NCBI GenBank assembly: GCA_016183885.1
Contig: JACPDS010000183.1
Span: forward strand, 1-23,101
Direction of reading: 5' to 3'
DNA from: Armatimonadota bacterium
GTDB taxonomy: Bacteria > Vulcanimicrobiota > JACPDS01
Length of the DNA: 23,101 nucleotides
Part shown: positions 15,448-22,937 of the stretch, one piece after another
Numbering within the stretch: the stretch's first letter is position 1
How the letters are laid out: every line of letters starts with the position of its first letter
Notes under the pieces: model-generated
The model's input: the letters and a program-made list of their open reading frames with translations, nothing else
What the model was told of the DNA's origin: nothing
Databases searched by the model: none
Program-made: the position numbers and the translations under genes

Positions 15448-16698
15448 CTAATTTTTACTCTTTAAAGCGGCATTAAATCCGGCTAAAAAACCGGTAGAAA
15501 AAGCCGCCTGCAAATTAAAGCCTCCAATATAACCGTCAATATCCAAAATTTCTCCGGCAAAAAATAATCCCGGATACAGTTTGGATTCCATGGTGCGCGG
15601 ATTAACTTCTCTTAAATCTATTCCGCCTTGAGTAACTTCGGCTTCATAAAAGCCGCGCGTTTTTTTTATGCTTAAATTAAAATTAGTTAATAATTCAAGA
15701 AATTCTTTCCGCTTGAATACGCTGATTTGCGAACAAATTAAATCAGAATCAATTTTTAAAAGTTGAATAATTACCGGAACCATCTTATTGGGTAAAAATT
15801 CTTGGATTATATTTTTAAAACGCTTCTTTGAAAATCTAATAAATTCTTGCTTTAACTTTAAATCCAATTTCTCTTTTGAAAGAGCGGGTTTAAAATTAAT
15901 GCTTATTTTTATCTCTTTTCCTTTAGCTAAAAAAGAGGCCGCAGCTCTGCTTAAATATAAAATAATCGGGCCGGAAAGTCCAAAATGAGTAAAAATTAAA
16001 TCTCCAAATTTTTTAGCCGCTTCTTTATTTTCCACAAAAACTTTAGCTTCGACATTTTTTAAAGTTAATCCCTTAAGCTCCCCAATCCATCCTTCTTTTA
16101 CTTCTAAAGGAACTAAAGAAGGATGGGGAGGGATAATACTATGCCCCAAAGATTCGGCTATTTTAAAACCATCTCCCGTGGAACCGGTCTTAGGATAAGA
16201 CAATCCTCCCACAGCCAAAACCACGCAGGAAGAATGATAAATCCCGCCATTTTTAATTTTTAGATTAAATTTATTTATATCTTTAGAAATTTCAATAACT
16301 TCGGAGTTTAAAATAATCTTTACTTTTAATTTACGCAAATAATCGGCTAAAATTTTTACTACCATAGAAGCATTTTCAAAAACAGGGAAAATTCTTCCTC
16401 CGCGCTCAACTTTAGTGGAAATTCCAAGACTATGAAATAAATCTAAAGTTTCTTTAGTCCCGAATTTATTAAAAACAGGATAAAGAAATTTTCCTCCGCC
16501 CGGATAATACTCAATTAATTCTTTAAAATCATTTACTTCATGGCTAAGATTGCATCTTCCTCCTCCGGTAATCTTAAGCTTTTTTCCCAAAGAATCCATT
16601 TTTTCTAAAATAAGCGCATCGGAGCGATTAATTTTAGCCGCTATAGCGGCTAAAATTCCGCTCGCGCCGCCGCCTACAATAATTATCGGATTATTCAA
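15448..16698 (-). CDS. HI0933/YhiN-family FAD-dependent oxidoreductase
   Basis: 416 residues, full length. An N-terminal Rossmann motif VGGGASG (8-14) is followed by GKKLKITGGGRCNLSHE (about 37-53), the hallmark of the HI0933 (BaiN/YhiN) flavoprotein family. VLAVGGLSYPKTGSTGDGF lies mid-protein and GLFFAGEILDIDGYIGGFNL near the C-terminus; both are typical. It is a cytoplasmic FAD-binding protein whose physiological reaction is unsettled in most members. The start is TTG at 16698, inside the end of the metallophosphoesterase gene (8-bp overlap), with a weak GCGGGA upstream. No better in-frame start lies near the Rossmann motif. Position inside the operon does not reveal the substrate. Confidence 0.92.
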   Translation of the reverse strand: MNNPIIIVGGGASGILAAIAAKINRSDALILEKMDSLGKKLKITGGGRCNLSHEVNDFKELIEYYPGGGKFLYPVFNKFGTKETLDLFHSLGISTKVERGGRIFPVFENASMVVKILADYLRKLKVKIILNSEVIEISKDINKFNLKIKNGGIYHSSCVVLAVGGLSYPKTGSTGDGFKIAESLGHSIIPPHPSLVPLEVKEGWIGELKGLTLKNVEAKVFVENKEAAKKFGDLIFTHFGLSGPIILYLSRAAASFLAKGKEIKISINFKPALSKEKLDLKLKQEFIRFSKKRFKNIIQEFLPNKMVPVIIQLLKIDSDLICSQISVFKRKEFLELLTNFNLSIKKTRGFYEAEVTQGGIDLREVNPRTMESKLYPGLFFAGEILDIDGYIGGFNLQAAFSTGFLAGFNAALKSKN

Positions 16699-17629
16699 GT
16701 TTTTTCCCGCTTATTTTTAAAACAGTAATTTCCGGAGAACTTAAAAAACGAAATGGCAAATTATCCATCCCCAATCCTCGATTAACATAAATCCAAGAAT
16801 CTTTAATTTTAAAAAGACCCGAAGAATAATAATTAATCTCTTTATAAGTGGAAAAAGGTATAAGAGTTTTAAAAAACGGCAGACGCACCTGCCCTCCGTG
16901 AGTATGACCCGCTAAAATTAAATTAATTTTTTTACTTTCAATTCTGCGTAAAATATCCGGAGAATGAGATAAAAGAAGTTTAAAATTATCTTCTGGAATA
17001 CCCTCGAGGGCAAGCTTAAGATTATCTCTTCCAATATAAGGGTCATTTACGCCCAAAATCCAGAAATGAAAACCATTTAAACTAATTTTTTCGCTTTCAT
17101 TAATTAAAACTTTAATTTTTATTTTTTCTAAACTATTTAATAACTCCTTAATTTCTTTGCTTTGATCATGATTTCCCAAAACAGCATAAATTCCCGATTT
17201 AGCCCGCAAGAGACCCAAAATAGAAATATATCGGTCAATCTCAACCTGCTTGCGCCGGTCCATTAAGTCGCCTGTAATAAAGATAAAATCGGCTTGAAGT
17301 TGATTAATTTTATGAATTACCTCTTTAATCCATTTTTCTTTTAAGAATGCTCCTAAATGTAAATCGGAAATATGAATAATTTTTATTTGAGAAAAATAAA
17401 AATTAAAGTTAATTTTATGTTCGCTAACTTTAAGATTATAAGGTTCAATAAAATAAGCGTAAGTGAAAATTAAACTGATTAAAATAAAAAAACTGATTCC
17501 TAGAAATTTAGCTTTTTGATAGATCAGGAAAGAAATTAAAAAAACGCTTATTATTATAAAATAAAAACACGCCTTAATAATAAAATGCGTATAACGGGTA
17601 TGTTTTTGATAAGTTAAGTAATCATTCAA
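16691..17629 (-). CDS. membrane-anchored metallophosphoesterase, YaeI/YkuE-like
   Basis: 312 residues. Two N-terminal hydrophobic segments (about 15-35 and 40-60) precede a calcineurin-like phosphoesterase domain with the full metal-binding set: ISDLHLG, ITGDLMDRR, VLGNHDQS, LLSHSPDI and AGHTHGGQVRLP. The C-terminal SSGLFKI...VNRGLGMDNLPFRF is typical of the YaeI/YkuE group, some of which act on lipid A or lipid-linked phosphates such as UDP-diacylglucosamine-like substrates. The actual substrate is not predictable here. The TTG start overlaps the serine hydrolase stop as TTGA (17626-17629). An ATG at 17625 is out of frame and was not used. Confidence 0.9.
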   Translation of the reverse strand: MNDYLTYQKHTRYTHFIIKACFYFIIISVFLISFLIYQKAKFLGISFFILISLIFTYAYFIEPYNLKVSEHKINFNFYFSQIKIIHISDLHLGAFLKEKWIKEVIHKINQLQADFIFITGDLMDRRKQVEIDRYISILGLLRAKSGIYAVLGNHDQSKEIKELLNSLEKIKIKVLINESEKISLNGFHFWILGVNDPYIGRDNLKLALEGIPEDNFKLLLSHSPDILRRIESKKINLILAGHTHGGQVRLPFFKTLIPFSTYKEINYYSSGLFKIKDSWIYVNRGLGMDNLPFRFLSSPEITVLKISGKKLE

Positions 17630-18486
17630 AAATTTATCTTCTCCATTTCTTTATAAATTAAATAAGACAGCTCCTGCCAATTTTTTTTGGCTTTATTTTC
17701 ATCAAGAATATTTTTCCCCAATAAACATAAAATATAAGCTCTTGGAGCGTAAATAATTCCCGCATCATGTAAAATTCCTAATTGCTGGCCGGTTTTATGC
17801 GCTATTTTAACTGACAGGGGTAATTTTTTTGGTATAAGTTCATTTAATTCCTGACTTTTTAAAATAACTAAAATTTTCTTAGAATAATATGAATTTAAAA
17901 TTTTTCCTTGATAAATTTTTTTTAATAATTCAAGCATCTCTAAAGGAGTGGTATAATTATCAATCCCCTTATCCAGAGATTCCCAATCGGCAATATTTCT
18001 TTTTAAACGAGTTTCTTTAAGACCGATCTTTCTTAAAATATCATTCACGGCTTTAAAACCGATTAATTTAAGCAATAAATTACAGGCGGTATTATCGCTT
18101 TTTTTAATCATTAAAATAGCGGCTTTTTCCAGGCTTATTTTGCTTCCCGGCGGCGCATATTTTAAAATTCCTCCTCCGCTTGAGCGATCTTCTTTATTAA
18201 TAATTAGTTTTTGACTTAAAGAAATTTTTCCCTGAAGGGCTTGGTTAAAAACTGCCGCCAAAATAGGTATTTTTATTAAACTTGCCGCGGAAAATAAAGT
18301 TTTGCCTTGATAATGAATTAATTTTAAATTTTTAAGGTCGTAAAAAACTATTCCGGCATCTCCCGGAAAGTTCTTTGATGTTTGAAGAATAATTTTTTGA
18401 ATTTTAAAATAATCTTGAGAATAAGCTTGATTTTTTAAAAAACAAATTAAAACAATTAAAAAAAATATTCCCCAGCGCTTTAACAT
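17626..18486 (-). CDS. exported class A beta-lactamase-like serine hydrolase
   Basis: 286 residues with a signal peptide (MLKRWGIFFLIVLICFLKNQ, cleavage near AYS-QD). The penicillin-binding fold motifs are complete: SLIK (Ser69, Lys72), SDN (130-132) and KTG (231-233). The region between SDN and KTG has IADWESLDKGIDNYTTP: the loop before TTP is about five residues shorter than in TEM-type enzymes, and the general-base glutamate is uncertain (Glu169 is the best candidate). It is therefore more likely a peptidoglycan-related or uncharacterised hydrolase (Beta-lactamase2 group) than a proven resistance enzyme. It acts outside the cytoplasmic membrane. It lies 44 bp downstream of the MBL-fold gene and is coupled to the metallophosphoesterase. 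Confidence 0.85.
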   Translation of the reverse strand: MLKRWGIFFLIVLICFLKNQAYSQDYFKIQKIILQTSKNFPGDAGIVFYDLKNLKLIHYQGKTLFSAASLIKIPILAAVFNQALQGKISLSQKLIINKEDRSSGGGILKYAPPGSKISLEKAAILMIKKSDNTACNLLLKLIGFKAVNDILRKIGLKETRLKRNIADWESLDKGIDNYTTPLEMLELLKKIYQGKILNSYYSKKILVILKSQELNELIPKKLPLSVKIAHKTGQQLGILHDAGIIYAPRAYILCLLGKNILDENKAKKNWQELSYLIYKEMEKINF

Positions 18487-18530
18487 AAAAATGATTATAA
18501 TGAAGATTTTCTTGAAAAAAGCTTTACTTG

Positions 18531-19238
18531 TTAAATTTTTGCCGAACTAATTAAATTTGAAGTTTCATATTCGCTTCCTGTTTGTAAAATTATACATTTA
18601 CAATGAGCTTCTTTTTGAGCTTTTTCTAAAAATTTTTCCGGATCCTGCTTAATTACATCAAAAGTCCCATAATGCATCGGGATAACTATCTTTGGATTTA
18701 ACAAATTTACGGCTTGCACAGCTTCATCAATCCCCATGGTAAAATATCCTCCGATAGGAAGCATGGCTAAATCAATAAAATAATTCTCTCCTAAAATTTT
18801 CATATCATTAAATAATGCGGTATCTCCGGCATGATAAAAAATTTTCCCATAAAAATTAATTAAAAATCCCACAGGAACTCCCGCGTAATTCCCCTCCGGC
18901 GTAGAAGAACTATGCTGAGCTTGGGTCATCATCACCCATCCAAAATCAAAATTAATTTTACTGCCCATATGCGCGGCAATAACTTTTGCCCCTTTACTTT
19001 CACAATAATTAGCTAATTCAAAAACCGCTAAAATTGGAATATGATTTTTTTTAGAAATTAAAATAGCGTCTCCTAAATGATCTTGATGACCGTGGGACAC
19101 TAAAATTAAATCGGGAATCGGCAGGGTATCCAAATGCGGAGCGGAAGGATTTCCGCTGATAAAAGGATCGATTAAAACTACTTTTCCATTTTTTTCTAAA
19201 GTAAAACAAGCATGTCCCCAATATTTAATTTTCGCCAT
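18531..19238 (-). CDS. UPF0173-family metallo-beta-lactamase-fold hydrolase
   Basis: 235 residues, the family's normal length. It starts MAKIKYWGHACFTLE, then LIDPFISGNP, and the metal-binding motif HGHQDH at residues 49-54, with YHAGDTALF and MPIGGYFTMG further on. This is the YtkL/UPF0173 pattern. It is cytoplasmic, binds two metal ions and probably hydrolyses a small ester, lactone or phosphodiester. No physiological substrate is established for the family. A strong AAGGAGGAG Shine-Dalgarno precedes the ATG. It begins the long minus-strand run and has a repeat-bearing leader upstream, so the operon promoter probably lies in 19240-19380. Confidence 0.93.
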   Translation of the reverse strand: MAKIKYWGHACFTLEKNGKVVLIDPFISGNPSAPHLDTLPIPDLILVSHGHQDHLGDAILISKKNHIPILAVFELANYCESKGAKVIAAHMGSKINFDFGWVMMTQAQHSSSTPEGNYAGVPVGFLINFYGKIFYHAGDTALFNDMKILGENYFIDLAMLPIGGYFTMGIDEAVQAVNLLNPKIVIPMHYGTFDVIKQDPEKFLEKAQKEAHCKCIILQTGSEYETSNLISSAKI

Positions 19239-19255
19239 TTTTTTCTCCTCCTTGT

Positions 19256-19316
19256 GTTAACCACAGAGCGCGCAGAGGGGTTTATTATTTTTTCTCCCGT
19301 TAACCAGAGAGCGCGC
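19256..19316. repeat. CCACAGAG repeat, copy 3, as a direct duplicate
   Basis: GTTAACCACAGAGCGCGC (19256-19273) recurs as GTTAACCAGAGAGCGCGC (19299-19316), differing at one base. Here the two units are in direct orientation, unlike the inverted pair at 9317-9400. It lies in the gap between the nucleotidase gene and the MBL-fold gene. Confidence 0.75.
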
Positions 19317-19334
19317 CCCGATGTTGCTTCGGGG
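19316..19334. repeat. CCCCGATGTTGCTTCGGGG hairpin
   Basis: A GC-rich palindrome fused to the end of the CCACAGAG copy. The same CCCCGA...TCGGGG unit appears twice inside the MITE-like element (12939-12956 and 12979-12997) and once at 22621-22640. No T-run follows, so it is not a classic terminator. Confidence 0.65.
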
Positions 19335-19380
19335 TGGTTTAGCATATCCACTCCTTTTTAATTCATTTTCTTAAAAATTA

Positions 19381-20910
19381 TTAAGCGGCGGCTTTACAAT
19401 TTTTAAAAATATCAAAATATCCCCGCTCTTTTATTATTAGCTTAACTCTTCCTGTTTCTATATCTTCTATGGGAGAATGAAGTTTAAGATAATTAATTAC
19501 TATTTCCAATAAATCTTTCCCATAACTTAAATTTTCCCCTTCTAAAAAAGATAAATATCCGTCTCCCCCTTCTGCTAAAAAATTATTAGCGGCAATAGTA
19601 TAACTTTTTTGCGTCTCGAGCGGTTCTTCACCTACTTTTATTCGGATTATTCTTTTATTTTTATTATCATAAATTAAATTGATTCCTGAAAACTGCATGC
19701 CCTGATTTTCGTTATTTAAAGCAATTTCAATAATTTTTAAAATTTGTCCGCCTTTTAAATTCATTTTTACTATTGAATTTCCAAAAGGCAGAACATTATA
19801 AAGATCGCCCCAGGTAATTTTACCTTTATAGAGGCTGGCTCTAATCCCGCCGGTATTTTGAAAAGCAATTTGCGCGCCTGTTTCCTCTTTCATGGCATTA
19901 GTTATTAAGTTTGCCAAAGGAAAATCGCCAAGTGAATTTTCTTTAATTAAATTTATTCTGGTTTCTCCAACAATTTCTCCCATTTTTTCTTTAATTTTTG
20001 TATAATATTTTTCAATAATTTTTGACACATCTTTTTGGGGATTATAATTTTGCTTATTTAGAGGAATTAATTCTCCTTTAATTTCTATAATTTTTTTATC
20101 TTGAGAATTTATTTCTAAATCCACTTTGCCTAAATATTTTCCATAAGAACCGGCTTGAACAATATAAGTTTGATTAATTTTTTTGGGAGAATTTAAAACA
20201 GTATGACTATGCCCTCCAACAATTAAATCGATTCCGCTTGAATTTTCAGCCAAGCGCATATCGTCTTCTAAGCCTAAATGAGATAAAACAATAATTAAAT
20301 CTACTCCTTTAGATTTTAATAAAGGATAAATTCCGGCATAAATTTTTAGGGGGTCTTCAAAAATCAAATTTTTTACATGGCTGGGCATTGTGGTTTGAAA
20401 TGTTTGAGGAGTAATGAGGCCGATTATTCCTATTTTTATATTTTTTAATTTAAAAATTAAATAGGGCTTTAAATTAGCAAATCTTTTGCCTGTTTTTTCA
20501 TCAAAAATATTAGCGCAGATAAAAGGGAAATTTGCCTGATGAATAATTTCTTTTAATTTATCCTGCCCCCAGTCAAATTCATGATTCCCTAAAGTGGAAG
20601 CAAAATATTTATTATAATTCATTACTTCGACTACCGGTTTTCCAAAAAAAAGATTGCTTATAGGAGTGCCTTGAGCAATATCTCCGGCGTCTAAAAGCAA
20701 GACTTCCGGATATTTTTTTCGCATATCCCTGATTAAGCCGGATAAATTCTCCGCGCCTGCGATTTCTTCGCCGCTTGAATCTTTATAAGGAAGAAGCCTC
20801 CCGTGAAAATCATTGGTATGTAAAATAACTAAATGAATATTTTCCGCCCAAGGTGAGCTGAATAACAAAAAAATAAATAATAAAATAAATTTAAATTTAA
20901 TTTTTAACAT
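19381..20910 (-). CDS. exported bifunctional metallophosphatase/5'-nucleotidase (UshA family)
   Basis: 509 residues. A signal peptide (about 1-22, ending FSSPWA) is followed by the calcineurin-like catalytic domain: HTNDFHG at 31-37, DAGD at 74-77, GNHEFD at 108-113, and VGGHSHT near 230. The C-terminal 5'-nucleotidase domain holds FQNTGGIRASLYKGKITWGD and the substrate loop AEGGDGYLSF. It hydrolyses nucleotides to nucleosides and phosphate outside the membrane. The start ATG lies 3 bp after the yqeB stop (AAGAGATG), so it is co-transcribed with xdhC and yqeB. Supplying purine nucleosides to a molybdenum hydroxylase pathway would explain that linkage, as inference. The tail KNCKAAA is unremarkable. 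Confidence 0.93.
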   Translation of the reverse strand: MLKIKFKFILLFIFLLFSSPWAENIHLVILHTNDFHGRLLPYKDSSGEEIAGAENLSGLIRDMRKKYPEVLLLDAGDIAQGTPISNLFFGKPVVEVMNYNKYFASTLGNHEFDWGQDKLKEIIHQANFPFICANIFDEKTGKRFANLKPYLIFKLKNIKIGIIGLITPQTFQTTMPSHVKNLIFEDPLKIYAGIYPLLKSKGVDLIIVLSHLGLEDDMRLAENSSGIDLIVGGHSHTVLNSPKKINQTYIVQAGSYGKYLGKVDLEINSQDKKIIEIKGELIPLNKQNYNPQKDVSKIIEKYYTKIKEKMGEIVGETRINLIKENSLGDFPLANLITNAMKEETGAQIAFQNTGGIRASLYKGKITWGDLYNVLPFGNSIVKMNLKGGQILKIIEIALNNENQGMQFSGINLIYDNKNKRIIRIKVGEEPLETQKSYTIAANNFLAEGGDGYLSFLEGENLSYGKDLLEIVINYLKLHSPIEDIETGRVKLIIKERGYFDIFKNCKAAA

Positions 20911-20913
20911 CTC

Positions 20914-21702
20914 TTAAATAATTTCTTTTAATGACAAGATTGCTTCTAATACGCCTCCGCCAATAGCTCGAGCTTTGTCGGAAATAGTATAAATATCTAT
21001 TTCTTTACGCGGGTCAATGTCGGCTATCTTTTCATTAAATTTTACTTTAATTCCTGCTTTAATTAATCCCCTGATTATTCCACTGATTTTTGACTTTAAT
21101 TTTATCTTTCCGATTTCACCGATAATTTCCCCTTTTTTTATTTTATTTCCTATCTCTTGATGAGTTTTAAATATTCCCTCTTCCGGCGCGCGAATCAAGC
21201 GCTCATAAGTAAAGCCGCCGATTTCTCCCGGGATACCGGTATCAGGCAGGGTGCCGCCTTTTTTATAAACTCTTCCTAAATAATGCCCTCTTTTTGTTTC
21301 AATAACATAATGCGCGTTAATTCCAGCTTTAAATCCGGGTCCAAGTCCGATCACTAAAGGGGCTTGATTAATTTCTGTATCTATATTTTTTTTCTTCATG
21401 CGCGCGTCAATTAAAATCCGGGGTTTAATTTTATCAATACTTTCGCCTTGAGAATCAATTAAAATGGGAATAAAATTAAATTTTTCGGGCAAAACCGTAA
21501 GCAATTTTGCTTTAACTCCTTCAACCTGCCATTCTTTCCTGTAAACAGCTTCGGAAAAAGAAACACTGCGGCGCAGCATCCGAGGTTCTGAAAGTTCCAA
21601 AATTACCACTTTAAATCCGCAGGTAAAAAGGCGATGCGCCGCTCCGCTGGCTAAATCCCCTCCGCCTCTAATCAATACTAAAATCTGATTAAATTTAATC
21701 AT
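20914..21702 (-). CDS. yqeB: EF2563/YqeB-family selenium-dependent molybdenum hydroxylase accessory protein
   Basis: 262 residues. The N-terminal IRGGGDLASGAAHRLFTCGF, then LSEPRMLRRSVSFSEAVY, are the signature of the EF2563/YqeB family. The mid-protein IGLGPGFKAGINAHYVIET and C-terminal biotinyl/lipoyl-like segment (GIFKTHQEIGNKIKKGEIIG) also fit. The family is found with xdhC and is linked by comparative genomics to selenium-dependent molybdenum hydroxylases. Its biochemical step is not settled. The ATG shares one base with the xdhC stop (TAATG). The presence of this gene suggests a labile-selenium hydroxylase in this organism, although no selD, yqeC or hydroxylase large subunit is in view. 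Confidence 0.93.
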   Translation of the reverse strand: MIKFNQILVLIRGGGDLASGAAHRLFTCGFKVVILELSEPRMLRRSVSFSEAVYRKEWQVEGVKAKLLTVLPEKFNFIPILIDSQGESIDKIKPRILIDARMKKKNIDTEINQAPLVIGLGPGFKAGINAHYVIETKRGHYLGRVYKKGGTLPDTGIPGEIGGFTYERLIRAPEEGIFKTHQEIGNKIKKGEIIGEIGKIKLKSKISGIIRGLIKAGIKVKFNEKIADIDPRKEIDIYTISDKARAIGGGVLEAILSLKEII

Positions 21703-22472
21703 TAACTTATTTTTGCTTCATTCCTTAAGGCAATCATTTGGGCTAAAATGCTTATAGAAATTTCTGCCGGCGTATAAGCTCCTATCTTTAATCCAATCGG
21801 GGCAAAAACTTTATCGAATTGAGATTTTTTAAAACCTTTATTTATTAAATTTTTAAAATGAGTATTAATTTTTTGACGGCTCCCGATTATGCCTAAATAT
21901 TTTAAATCATAGTTTAAAGATTTTTCTAAAATTAATTCATCTTTTCTCCAGGAATTAGTAATAATTACAATATAACTTGAGCTGTTAAATTTAACTTCTT
22001 CAAAAACTTGTTCAATTTCAGCGCTTAAAATTTGATGAGCTTCCGGGAAACGTTCATTATTAGCCCAATCAGGGCGCTCGTCAACAATATAAATTTTAAA
22101 ACCGCACAAGCAGGCTATTTTAGATAAATAATAAGCAATATGGCCTGCTCCAAAAATATAAAGCCGGTCTTTCCCTTTAAGCGGTTCAATAAATATTTCC
22201 ATCCTTCCCCCGCAAACTGCACCGATACCCTTAGAAGTTAAATCCAACTTAACTATTTTAGCCTTATCTTCTTTAATTACCTTTTTAGCTTCTTCTAAAG
22301 CTAAAGCTTCTAATTTCCCTCCTCCTATTGTCCCGCAAAAACTGCCCTCTTCATTAATTAAAATTTTGGCTCCAATTTTGCGGGGAGTGGAGCCTAAAGC
22401 GGAAATTACCGTAATTAAGGCTCCTCTTTTTTCTTCTTCGATTAATTTTAAAATCTTTTCATAAATTTCCAT
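21702..22472 (-). CDS. xdhC: XdhC-family molybdenum cofactor insertion/sulfuration protein
   Basis: 256 residues, complete. The N-terminal XdhC/CoxI domain shows TVISALGSTPRKIGAKILIN and FCGTIGGGKLEA (about 22-54), then VCGGRMEIFIEPL. The C-terminal Rossmann domain has IFGAGHIAYYLSKIACLCGF and VDERPDWANNERFP. XdhC binds and protects the molybdenum cofactor and delivers it, after sulfuration, to xanthine-dehydrogenase-type apoenzymes in the cytoplasm. It is the first gene of a three-gene run (xdhC, yqeB, nucleotidase). The ATG lies within the end of a short out-of-frame coding remnant. No clear Shine-Dalgarno is present (TTTAAATAATG), and no promoter is obvious upstream. Confidence 0.95.
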   Translation of the reverse strand: MEIYEKILKLIEEEKRGALITVISALGSTPRKIGAKILINEEGSFCGTIGGGKLEALALEEAKKVIKEDKAKIVKLDLTSKGIGAVCGGRMEIFIEPLKGKDRLYIFGAGHIAYYLSKIACLCGFKIYIVDERPDWANNERFPEAHQILSAEIEQVFEEVKFNSSSYIVIITNSWRKDELILEKSLNYDLKYLGIIGSRQKINTHFKNLINKGFKKSQFDKVFAPIGLKIGAYTPAEISISILAQMIALRNEAKIS

Positions 22473-22566
22473 TATTTAAAGAATTTTTAATTAATTTATC
22501 AATACCTTCTTTTATTTGAAATTTGGCAAACTTAGAAAGATTTTTTATATCTTTGATTGCAGCTTG
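22459..22566 (-). pseudogene. possible C-terminal gene remnant overlapping the xdhC start
   Basis: After a TAA at 22567-22569 a minus-strand frame reads AAIKDIKNLSKFAKFQIKEG and continues IDKLIKNS to TGA 22459-22461, overlapping xdhC by 14 bp. It has no start codon. Its Lys/Ile-rich helical character and tight overlap resemble the true end of an upstream operon gene cut off by the repeat region. The family is not recognised. Confidence 0.3.
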
Positions 22567-22588
22567 TTATCTAAAGATATATTATGAG

Positions 22589-22680
22589 CCTCCTCACCCT
22601 TACCCTCTCCCCTTCGTTTACCCCGAACGAAGCATCGGGGTGGGAGAGGGTGCAAATAATTCCTATGATAAATTGAGCCG
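22589..22680. repeat. CCTCACCCTTACCCTCTCCCC repeat, copy A
   Basis: Left part CTCACCCTTACCCTCTCCCC (22593-22612) pairs with GGGAGAGGGTG (22642-22652). The tail GCAAATAATTCCTATGATAA (22652-22671) and AATTGAGCCG match copy B. The loop carries an inserted CCCCGAACGAAGCATCGGGG hairpin (22621-22640) that copy B lacks. Confidence 0.75.
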
Positions 22681-22719
22681 CAATTTTACTTGACGTAAGT
22701 ACCCTCTTTTGCGGAATCT

Positions 22720-22749
22720 GATAAATCCCGCCGTAGGCGGGATAAATCC
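22720..22749. repeat. CCCGCC-GTA-GGCGGG hairpin flanked by GATAAATCC
   Basis: A perfect 6-bp GC stem (22727-22732 with 22736-22741). GATAAATCC overlaps its left arm (22720-22728) and recurs at 22741-22749. No T-run directly follows it, so it is unlikely to be a terminator. Confidence 0.5.
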
Positions 22750-22860
22750 AACGCATACTTTTTTTATTTTTATTTAGGGGTCCGGATTCATCCAAACCGA
22801 TATTGGATTTTGATATTGTTTAGAATTTAGATATTAGAATTTAGAATTTTTTCCCTGTAT

Positions 22861-22929
22861 CTCCCCCTCACCCTTACCCTCTCCCCTGCGGGGAGAGGGC
22901 GCAAATATTTCCTAGAATAAATTGGAGCG
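22861..22929. repeat. CCTCACCCTTACCCTCTCCCC repeat, copy B
   Basis: CCCCTCACCCTTACCCTCTC (22864-22883) pairs with GGGGAGAGGG through a short GC loop. It is followed by GCAAATATTTCCTAGAATAA and ATTGGAGCG, nearly as in copy A. It lies just downstream of the GNAT stop, where the strong stem could limit read-through. Confidence 0.75.
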
Positions 22930-22937
22930 ATTATTTC

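Larger units (their letters stand above)
22567..22937. other. repeat-rich intergenic region
   Basis: 371 bp between the remnant and the GNAT end. It holds two copies of a CCCTCACCCTTACCCTCTCCCC palindromic repeat, one CCCCGA/TCGGGG hairpin, one CCCGCC/GGCGGG hairpin, and an AT-rich stretch of repeated TTTAGAATTTAGA/ATTAGAATTTAGA (22819-22850). No credible gene, RNA or promoter is seen. Confidence 0.7.

Noticed and set aside
18489..18500. TATAAT just upstream of the beta-lactamase-like gene as a promoter
   Set aside because: No -35 at proper spacing, and the -10 would be so near the ATG as to need a leaderless transcript. AT-rich DNA gives such matches by chance.
22571..22795. 74-codon minus-strand frame
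   Set aside because: It runs through repeat copy A and hairpins. The protein has no family character.
22589..22929. CRISPR array from the repeated CCTCACCC units
   Set aside because: Only two copies, 270 bp apart, with unequal internal sequence and no cas genes.
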